From assembly GCA_934277655.1 (NCBI GenBank), contig CAKQVC010000039.1, positions 1-11,218 of the forward strand: DNA of 11,218 bases, given 5' to 3'. This document shows positions 6,763 to 11,218 of this stretch, piece by piece; position 1 is the stretch's first letter; the number at the start of each line of letters is the position of its first letter. The notes under the pieces were generated by a model that saw only the letters and a list, made by a program, of their open reading frames with translations, did not search any database and was not told the DNA's origin. Made by a program: the position numbers and the translations under genes. This stretch comes from an uncultured Clostridia bacterium (GTDB taxonomy: Bacteria; Bacillota; Clostridia; Peptostreptococcales; Anaerovoracaceae).

Positions 6763-7968
6763 ATGAAACTGTTTATTTATTACACGCGAAACATCATCGG
6801 CTTGATGCTTGTACTCGGGCCGCTCTGCGGTCTACTGCTTAATGTTCTCACTGAAACAGTTCCCATACCGGCCAGGCAGATAAATTCATTTTCTATGGTT
6901 CCCGCAGGTGCTGATACTGCCGGTATCCCCATCAGCTCGAGCTTTTTCATCCTGCTCTTGTTTCTTATCAGCCTGCTTGCAGGGCTGCTTTTTGCTCCGG
7001 TTTTTTATGATTTCCTTCCTTTTCGCGTCTGGATATCCATAAGCTGCCTCTTCAGCATATACGGCTGCATTCTTGCAAAAACCGGAACGGAATTGCCTGC
7101 CACTGCGATCGGAATCTGCCTGTCAGGTATGTTTGCCTCCGGACTTTTGACAGTTCTGCCGTCTTCCATGGTTACAGGATGGTTTCGCATGAGCAAACTG
7201 CCGGTTTTCTCTGTCGTCTGGTCCGTTTCTGTCGTCCTTGCAGTCCTGTGGTTTTTCCTGTTACAGTACAATTTCTCCCTATATTCTCTTTGGGGAATCC
7301 TGTTCATGCTTTCCGGCGCTATTTTTTTCCTGGAGGAACCCCCGTTTCCTGCGATCCCTACGAATTTGTCCGTTTCTGTTTTCCATCCGCATTTTCTGAA
7401 AAATCAAGAGCGGAATCTTCTTCGCACGCATATTTTTTTCGCAATCATCAGTTTTTCTCTGGGGAACTGCCTGCAGCTAGCTGACTGGCCTGCTCTGATG
7501 CAGCCGGAAAATAAAACTGTTTCAGCATTTTTCCCGCCGCTTCTTCTTTTATTGGCCGCTTTCGCACCATATATTGCAGGAGCCTTTATCAGCAAAAAAG
7601 GAATTTTCAGTCAGTGTATTTTGCAGATTTTTCTTGCAGAAACTGCCGTCATGTGTTTCAGTTCTTCCGGCAGTCTGAAGCTCCACATAGCAGGTCTGCT
7701 CGTACTCATACTGTGCTTTATGATGCTTTTTGTTACACTTCCCATCCTCATATATTATTTATATGGTCCGGCAAACTATCCCCGCCGCAGCTGTTCTGTC
7801 TGGCGAGCTGTCCCCACCGGCTTTCTTGCTTCTTTCCTCTGCACAAAATCTTCTGTCTCCGGTTATTATCAAGTAGAAGCGCTATCTCTGTCCGCCCTGG
7901 GGCTTCTCGTTTTCAGTTTTTTTGCCATATTCAGCGCCTGGAAGCACCGACTGGCAGTTGTATCGTAA
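6763..7968 (+). CDS. Polytopic membrane protein, MFS-transporter-like
   Basis: The 401-residue protein is almost entirely hydrophobic, with about 11-12 predicted membrane segments, a short N-terminal tail (MKLFIYYTRN), and a more polar central loop at about 200-222 after the sixth span. This 6+6 layout and the stretch around 137-150 (LPSSMVTGWFRM, like the loop between spans 4 and 5 of some major facilitator proteins) suggest an MFS permease. I see no motif that identifies the substrate, and the sequence is divergent. The start chosen is ATG 6763, preceded by GGAGG (6753-6757) at 5 nt. An earlier in-frame TTG at 6730 lies within the promoter region and lacks such a site. The gene stands alone, divergent from the small membrane gene, with an inverted repeat and a -10 element upstream. 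No terminator is obvious after the stop; a minus-strand remnant overlaps its last 38 bp. Confidence 0.75.
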   Translation: MKLFIYYTRNIIGLMLVLGPLCGLLLNVLTETVPIPARQINSFSMVPAGADTAGIPISSSFFILLLFLISLLAGLLFAPVFYDFLPFRVWISISCLFSIYGCILAKTGTELPATAIGICLSGMFASGLLTVLPSSMVTGWFRMSKLPVFSVVWSVSVVLAVLWFFLLQYNFSLYSLWGILFMLSGAIFFLEEPPFPAIPTNLSVSVFHPHFLKNQERNLLRTHIFFAIISFSLGNCLQLADWPALMQPENKTVSAFFPPLLLLLAAFAPYIAGAFISKKGIFSQCILQIFLAETAVMCFSSSGSLKLHIAGLLVLILCFMMLFVTLPILIYYLYGPANYPRRSCSVWRAVPTGFLASFLCTKSSVSGYYQVEALSLSALGLLVFSFFAIFSAWKHRLAVVS

Positions 7969-8053
7969 AGCTTACTTTTCCCGAAGTATCAACTTCCATC
8001 TGCAGATGCTGCCTGACTTTGCGATCATTATAGCTGGATGGTTTACCGCTTAA
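7931..8053 (-). pseudogene. Possible 3' remnant of a GHKL-type ATPase/kinase gene
   Basis: On the minus strand a frame of 40 codons plus stop (TGA at plus 7931-7933) reads like a protein C-terminus. It ends VDTSGKVSFTIQLPVG and a few basic residues, which resembles the last two strands of GHKL ATPase domains of sensor kinases (a short turn, then F-x-I-x-L-P). The frame continues without stop into the repeat at 8054 but meets one at about 8140, and its likely upstream part is missing, so it would be the tail of a gene interrupted or replaced by the Rpn element. It overlaps the end of the MFS-like gene by 38 bp. The match is short; it may be a fortuitous frame. Confidence 0.25.
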
Positions 8054-8539
8054 GAAGGAAAATAGTTGTGAAAAATAAGGCGCTACCGCATTAACAAAAA
8101 AGAACCGTAATACGACAGCACCTTGTAAAAGTTATATCTACAAATTTTCAATTTCTTCAGCAGAAAGGCCTGTATTTTCAGCGATCACTTCAATCGGGAT
8201 TCCTGCTTGCCTGAATTTTTTCGCAATTTCACGTTTTTCCTGGGCAACGCCTTCGGCGTGACCTTGTGCGAAACTTTTCCGCTCACGTTCGTTCAGTATT
8301 TGTTCAAAAGTCATATACTTTCTCCTCCATTCGCCGGAATTGAATTTCCTGACGTGCTCGTCGATCATACGTGTCAGTTCAGAAGCCTGGCTTTTCTTTG
8401 GGTCATTGATATACTCATAGAAAGCTTTTAGTTTCTCCGGCACTTTTGCAGGAGAACAGGCTGTGTTCAAGACTATTTTATACGAAAAATCATCCAGTGG
8501 CAAGCCGTTTTCAACATCCCACGAGCGGAAAAAATAGAC
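8054..8539. repeat. Direct repeat copy 1 (3' part of an Rpn-family gene plus terminator)
   Basis: This 486-bp segment aligns without any gap to 10046-10531, offset by exactly 1992 bp, with about 30 mismatches by eye (about 94% identity), nearly all of them transitions outside the terminator loop. It covers the last 133 codons of the Rpn-type gene, the terminator hairpin and 23 bp beyond. Its right edge (8539) is abrupt: past it the copies share nothing. Confidence 0.9.
8071..8124 (-). terminator. Terminator of Rpn copy 1, stem kept by G-U pairs
   Basis: The arms at 8108-8124 and 8077-8093 flank a 14-nt loop. In the minus-strand RNA all 17 positions pair, four of them as G-U wobbles, and the stem is followed by AUUUUU (plus 8071-8076). 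In plus-strand RNA the same four positions would be C-A mismatches, so the structure acts only in the direction of the Rpn gene. It lies 14 nt after that gene's stop codon. Confidence 0.75.
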
Positions 8540-8593
8540 CTCTTTGCATAAAACCAAAATGTTCTTTGGCAGATGCTTATGCCATAGCATCAT
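8138..8593 (-). pseudogene. 5'-truncated Rpn-family nuclease/transposase copy
   Basis: Residues matching the intact copy (positions 179-311 there) begin at plus 8539. The 133 shared residues differ at only four places (His/Arg, Phe/Leu and two Glu/Lys), and the helical C-terminus with QGHAEGVAQEKREIAKK and the GLSAEEIENL end are kept. The N-terminal 178 residues, including the PD-(D/E)XK catalytic positions, are absent and replaced by 18 unrelated codons (ATG at 8591-8593 overlapping the TGA of the upstream gene as ATGA). A protein could still be made by coupled translation, but it cannot be a nuclease. The low number of amino-acid changes suggests recent truncation or recent selection on the C-terminal part. 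Confidence 0.8.
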
Positions 8594-9198
8594 AGTGCAT
8601 CTGCATATGTATATATGTAAGTCGCTGCACCTATAACAGCTTCTGTATAATTGCCTCCCATATTTTCAAATGTAACCATTCCAAATGGCAATGCATATCC
8701 CCAAACTTCTTCTTGCTCAAAAACATTTTCGAGTGTTCCCAAGTAATACAGACAATAGTTGTATCCGCTTTCATCTGTGATTTGCAGGAATGTAATTGTT
8801 CCATCGTCAGTTTCATTCTCTTCACAGTCAACAACTGTTCCGCCGACATATATCAGCTTTTTTGAATACTTGGAAGGATTTTTTGCAATATGTTGATAGT
8901 CAACCTCATAGTCAAGGCAGTCGCCCATCGCACCTTCGTTTTTACTGCTGCCCGGGAAAAAATCCGAATGCTCGGTAATAAATGAAACTGCATCCTCATT
9001 CATGCTGAAAGCAAGATCCGACTCTGTAAGAGTTTCCTGAAGCTGTGTATACTTGCTGATTGGCGAATCTGTTTTCGCCTTGTCACTATTATTGTCCGTC
9101 TTCGTTTCCGTTTGAGTCGGATTATCCTGTGTGCCACTTGGATTATCACCTTTATCCCCACTACCGCCGAAAATGAGCAGCGCAGCAATTACAATCAC
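8590..9198 (-). CDS. Transmembrane plus extracytoplasmic part of a split zinc-ribbon protein
   Basis: This is the second half of the gene begun at 9484, in another frame. The frame is open back to plus 9237 but has no ATG there; the first usable start codon is GTG 9196-9198, inside the membrane span and without a clear ribosome binding site, so independent translation is doubtful. Reading from about 9228 gives KKWPIVIAI..., a basic anchor and a hydrophobic span of about 18-20 residues. Then come an Asp/Asn/Thr/Lys-rich linker (about residues 13-48 of the 202 shown) and a folded domain at about 95-195. Its YQHIAKNPSKYSKKLIYVGGTVVD stretch (101-124) resembles the OB-fold-like domain of Firmicutes zinc-ribbon membrane proteins, where Y-x-x-I/L-A-x-N-P-x-x-Y-x-x-K is typical. 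Cys94, 125 and 149 could form an external disulfide. It ends in ATGA overlap with the truncated Rpn frame. Confidence 0.7.
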   Translation of the reverse strand: MIVIAALLIFGGSGDKGDNPSGTQDNPTQTETKTDNNSDKAKTDSPISKYTQLQETLTESDLAFSMNEDAVSFITEHSDFFPGSSKNEGAMGDCLDYEVDYQHIAKNPSKYSKKLIYVGGTVVDCEENETDDGTITFLQITDESGYNYCLYYLGTLENVFEQEEVWGYALPFGMVTFENMGGNYTEAVIGAATYIYTYADAL

Positions 9199-9226
9199 AA
9201 TTATGGCTATAACAATTGGCCATTTT

Positions 9227-9484
9227 TTAGTTTTTTTTTACTTTTCCCGTGTTCTCAGCCTTCGGAACTGCTTCCGCTTCTTCATCTTCCGGTTCATATC
9301 CGCAGACCGGGCACATCCGGGAATCTGCAGGTATTTCAGTCCCACATTCTTCACAAAGCTTAATTTTCCCGTCCATGTTCTCTTCGTTTGCTCTTTCTTC
9401 AATCAGGTGTGCCCCGCAATGCGGACAAATTTTCGCCTTATCGCTTACCTGTTTTCCACATTCTTTGCAATTAATTAATGCCAT
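9227..9484 (-). CDS. Double zinc-ribbon protein, N-terminal half of a frame-split membrane protein
   Basis: The 85 residues hold two zinc ribbons: C6-x2-C9 with C20-x2-C23, and C44-x2-C47 with C58-x2-C61. An acidic linker follows, and the chain stops at KVKKN within a run of nine A's (plus 9231-9239). Removing one A would join this frame to the membrane span and external domain downstream, giving one protein of about 297 residues with the common order zinc ribbons, basic anchor, membrane span, linker, OB-like domain. The start is ATG 9482-9484 with AAAGGAGG (plus 9492-9499) 7 nt upstream, 17 nt after the stop of the DnaA-like gene, so the two are in one operon. As read, the product is a soluble zinc-ribbon protein. 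Whether the split is a real mutation, a slippage site or a sequencing error cannot be told here. Confidence 0.8.
   Translation of the reverse strand: MALINCKECGKQVSDKAKICPHCGAHLIEERANEENMDGKIKLCEECGTEIPADSRMCPVCGYEPEDEEAEAVPKAENTGKVKKN
9231..9239 (-). other. A9 homopolymer at the frame break
   Basis: Nine consecutive A's on the minus strand, then CT and six more A's, lie exactly where the zinc-ribbon frame stops and the membrane-span frame opens. One base fewer in the run would restore a single continuous frame through a Lys-rich segment. Such runs are hot spots for replication slippage, RNA polymerase slippage and base-calling error. Confidence 0.75.
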
Positions 9485-9501
9485 TTTTCTTCCTCCTTTA
9501 C

Positions 9502-9864
9502 TTACTCAGCCTGTTTTTTCAAATATTGAAATGTTCTTTTCAATACATCCTCGCTGATTATCCGCCCTCGTTTGTATATTGTCACTTGTTTTGTTTCCGG
9601 CTCCGGCATATACATGCGAAAAGCCTCCGGAAAATCATCTTCCTCTAAAATAATGGTTTTCCCTTCCTCCTTCATTTTTTGTAAAATCATGAGCAATTCT
9701 CTTTTCGCAAACTCAAACTTATTCAGCCCCGCAAAACTTTTGATATACAAAACATCCGCCTGAAGATACTCCATTTGAAGTTCCGGCAGACTTCCTTCTG
9801 CCAAAGCCGCAATGAATTCGTTGTTAAATCTTTCCGCCGAGCTGACCAAGAAATTTAGTTTCAT
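9502..9864 (-). CDS. Small DnaA-like partial AAA+ protein with altered Walker B
   Basis: The 120-residue product reads like the middle of the DnaA ATPase domain. LVSSAERFNNEFIAAL (6-21) matches the DnaA strand and helix after Walker A (VSSEKFTNELINAI type). ADVLYIKSF (36-44) occupies the Walker B strand, EFAKRELLMILQKMKEEGKTIIL (51-73) matches the EEFFHTFNALHEAGKQIVL block, and PEPETKQVTI (87-96) resembles the lid-domain PELETRVAI. There is no Walker A, and the two Walker B acidic residues (usually DD) are Lys42-Ser43, so ATP hydrolysis is not expected. The start is ATG 9862-9864 with AGGAG (plus 9873-9877) 8 nt upstream; the frame is open further up but without such a site. It is first in a two-gene operon with the zinc-ribbon membrane protein. 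The homology is recalled by eye; Hda- or DnaC-like origin, or convergence, cannot be excluded. Confidence 0.6.
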   Translation of the reverse strand: MKLNFLVSSAERFNNEFIAALAEGSLPELQMEYLQADVLYIKSFAGLNKFEFAKRELLMILQKMKEEGKTIILEEDDFPEAFRMYMPEPETKQVTIYKRGRIISEDVLKRTFQYLKKQAE

Positions 9865-10045
9865 ATCGCATTCTCCTCTCTGTAAACTTACTTCCATCAT
9901 AACAAGCAAGAGTGACAAAATGCGTCTATGCCATAGCAAATATTTTATTTTTTGATTATTTTGCAATGCAGACAACAACCCTCATGTGAGTTTGCAACGG
10001 TATTAACCACGATACTTGTATTTATGTATCTGAAAGATATTATAC
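9865..10045. other. Upstream region of the DnaA-like operon
   Basis: 181 bp without a convincing gene. AT-rich, with several partial promoter-like hexamers on the minus strand but no pair at proper spacing that I would defend. It must hold the operon's promoter, since the Rpn terminator at 10063-10116 closes transcription from upstream. The 12-mer TATGCCATAGCA at about 9930 recurs at about 8579. Confidence 0.4.
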
Positions 10046-10531
10046 GAAGGAAAATGGTTGTGAAAAATAAGGTGCTGTCGTATTAACTGAAAATAATCAT
10101 AATACGACAGCACCTTATAAAAGTTATGTCTACAAATTTTCAATTTCTTTAGCAGAAAGACCTGTATTTTCAGCAATCACTTTAATAGGGATTCCTGCTT
10201 GCCTGAGTTTTTTCGCAATTTCACGTTTTTCCTGGGCAACACCTTCGGCATGACCTTGCGCGAAACTTTTCCGCTCGCGTTCGTTCAGTATTTGTTCAAA
10301 AGTCATATACTTTCTCCTCCATTCGCCGGAATTGAATTTCCTGACGCGCTCGTCGATCATACGTGTCAGTTCAGAAGCCTGGCTTTTTTTCGGGTCATTG
10401 ATATACTCATAAAAAGCTTTTAGTTTCTCCGGCACTTTCGCAGGAGAACAGGCTGTGTTCAAAACTATTTTATACGAAAAATCATCCAGTGGCAAGCCGT
10501 TTTCGACATCCCATGAGCGGAAAAAATAGAC
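10046..10531. repeat. Direct repeat copy 2 (within the intact Rpn-family gene and its terminator)
   Basis: Gap-free counterpart of 8054-8539 in the same orientation, at an offset of 1992 bp. Here the repeat is continuous with a full-length gene, so this copy is the more complete. Recombination between the two copies would remove the DnaA-like and zinc-ribbon genes. Confidence 0.9.
10063..10116 (-). terminator. Terminator of the intact Rpn-family gene (perfect 17-bp stem)
   Basis: AAGGTGCTGTCGTATTA (10069-10085) and its exact complement (10100-10116) flank a 14-nt loop. On the minus strand the stem is followed by AUUUUU. It begins 14 nt after the gene's stop codon. The same 5' arm is found unchanged in copy 1. 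A stem this long with perfect symmetry is stronger than needed for termination and would also block read-through into the DnaA-like operon. Confidence 0.9.
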
Positions 10532-11065
10532 AGGTTCGTCCATTTTGAAGTAGTCGAAAGTACAGATAAAGATGACATAGCTGGGTTTGAGCATGTCGTA
10601 AGGCTGACCTTGTTCAAGAAAATCAAGATCCATATTTGCCTGATAATAGCGGGAACGTTTCCCAAGCGAAAGAATACTTCCGGTCTGCATTTCAATTTCA
10701 GCCCAAAGCCGGTCGGTCTCGGCAAAAGCGTCAAATCTTACACCATGTGCGTCTTTCGCAAGTTTCAGTGTCTTCTGCGTTTCTGTGTTTAGATTTGCAA
10801 ATGCATCCATCTGCTCCGAAGTATCAACATTTGGGTCGTTTTCGTCTTTGTTCCCGTCTGCATCCTCATTAATCTCCGAATTATCGACAAAAGGATTTTC
10901 GGATTTTCTAATACGGATGGCACCGAACTTTTCGTTCGGCAGAATTAATTCCAAAATTCCACGACAAATCTTTGGATGCCGCATGACATTCATAAAAATG
11001 AAATCATCCGTAAATGGATGCTGAACCGGTAAAAACTCCGATTCATAGTTCGTGTCTGTGTTCAT
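10130..11065 (-). CDS. Rpn-family recombination-promoting nuclease / putative transposase (PD-(D/E)XK)
   Basis: The 311-residue protein belongs to the Rpn/PDDEXK-transposase group, enzymes related to E. coli RpnA, which cuts DNA and stimulates RecA-independent recombination. It starts with the usual N-terminal F-T-D-D-F-I-F-M-N-V-M block (18-28), typical of 'D-x-x-F-K' openings, and LELILPNE (38-45). The nuclease core is at 109-127, with D112 in VRFDAFAE and E125-M-Q127 in AEIEMQ (the E-x-Q form of the motif). Then come a Y-x-A-x-M-D segment at 141-147 and a charged helical C-terminus ending in GLSAKEIENL. Residues 60-95 are an Asp/Asn/Glu-rich insert not expected in the core fold. The start is ATG 11063-11065 with AAAGGAA about 6 nt upstream; a TTG eight codons earlier was not chosen. 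No terminal repeats or target duplication of a classic insertion sequence are seen. Confidence 0.88.
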   Translation of the reverse strand: MNTDTNYESEFLPVQHPFTDDFIFMNVMRHPKICRGILELILPNEKFGAIRIRKSENPFVDNSEINEDADGNKDENDPNVDTSEQMDAFANLNTETQKTLKLAKDAHGVRFDAFAETDRLWAEIEMQTGSILSLGKRSRYYQANMDLDFLEQGQPYDMLKPSYVIFICTFDYFKMDEPVYFFRSWDVENGLPLDDFSYKIVLNTACSPAKVPEKLKAFYEYINDPKKSQASELTRMIDERVRKFNSGEWRRKYMTFEQILNERERKSFAQGHAEGVAQEKREIAKKLRQAGIPIKVIAENTGLSAKEIENL

Positions 11066-11218
11066 AATATGTTCCTTTCCAGGAATCAAGCCTGTGCACC
11101 AGCTTGCTTCTCATGCTTATCGAAATGAAATGCCATGGCGGAAAGTCCCTGAAATGCCAAGTATGCCAAGCAAGTGGGCGATACGATGCACCAGGAACAT
11201 ACAGAATCTGTAAATTAA
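11066..11218. other. Upstream region of the Rpn-family gene, no gene called
   Basis: 153 bp to the window edge. The decamer TGAAATGCCA occurs at 11126-11135 and 11150-11159, and ATGCCA again just after. A small imperfect hairpin is possible at 11087-11106 before the ribosome binding site. Short open frames exist on both strands, some running off the edge, but none has a start with a ribosome binding site or a recognisable product. Confidence 0.35.

Noticed and set aside
8579..9941. The 12-mer TATGCCATAGCA near 8579 and near 9930 as an insertion-site or element-end repeat
   Set aside because: It is short, shared flanking bases are few, and its places do not coincide with the edges of the large repeats. 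Chance cannot be excluded.
9865..9978. Longer form of the DnaA-like protein
   Set aside because: The added residues show no Walker A or other DnaA resemblance and no ribosome binding site, whereas ATG 9864 has AGGAG at 8 nt.
11066..11218. Short cysteine-containing plus-strand frame and a minus-strand frame running off the window edge
   Set aside because: No ribosome binding site or recognisable family for the former; the latter is too short and lies directly ahead of the Rpn start. Overlapping frames look equally plausible, so none is supported.
1..11218. CRISPR array, tRNA, rRNA or classic IS ends
   Set aside because: No regularly spaced repeats, no cloverleaf-like sequence, and no terminal inverted repeats with target duplications around the Rpn genes were seen.

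Overview
The window looks like a chromosomal segment of a low-to-moderate GC, endospore-forming Clostridia member, most likely Lachnospiraceae-type. The grounds are the Firmicutes gene order mraZ-rsmH-ftsL-PBP-murE, a division/sporulation PBP with one C-terminal PASTA domain, clostridial protein features and strong AGGAGG-type ribosome binding sites. The taxonomic call is inference; there is no rRNA or other marker gene here.

Region 1 (1-4776, minus strand) is the start of the dcw (division and cell wall) cluster. It runs right to left from a sigma-A promoter carrying three 10-bp-spaced MraZ boxes, through mraZ, rsmH, an ftsL-like gene and a SpoVD/FtsI-type transpeptidase, to the 5' part of murE, which is cut by the window edge. 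A weak SigE-like promoter and a stem-loop precede the transpeptidase gene, so it may have a second, sporulation-linked start.

Region 2 (4777-8053) leaves the cluster in the opposite direction. It holds a plus-strand cysteine-rich 377-residue protein of unknown function, with a SigK/SigE-like promoter that hints at a spore-surface role. Next are a minus-strand 79-residue single-span membrane protein with its own promoter and a clear terminator, and a plus-strand polytopic, MFS-like membrane protein. A short minus-strand coding-looking remnant follows, cut off where the next region begins.

Region 3 (8054-11218, minus strand) is accessory DNA. Two directly repeated, about 94% identical segments (8054-8539 and 10046-10531, exactly 1992 bp apart) are the 3' parts of two Rpn-family (PD-(D/E)XK, putative transposase/recombination-promoting nuclease) genes. 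One is intact and one has lost its catalytic half. Each ends in the same family-specific terminator hairpin. Between them is a small operon: a 120-residue protein resembling an isolated piece of the DnaA AAA+ domain with an altered Walker B and no Walker A, then a zinc-ribbon/transmembrane/extracytoplasmic protein split into two frames at a run of nine A's. This cassette is the most unusual part of the window.
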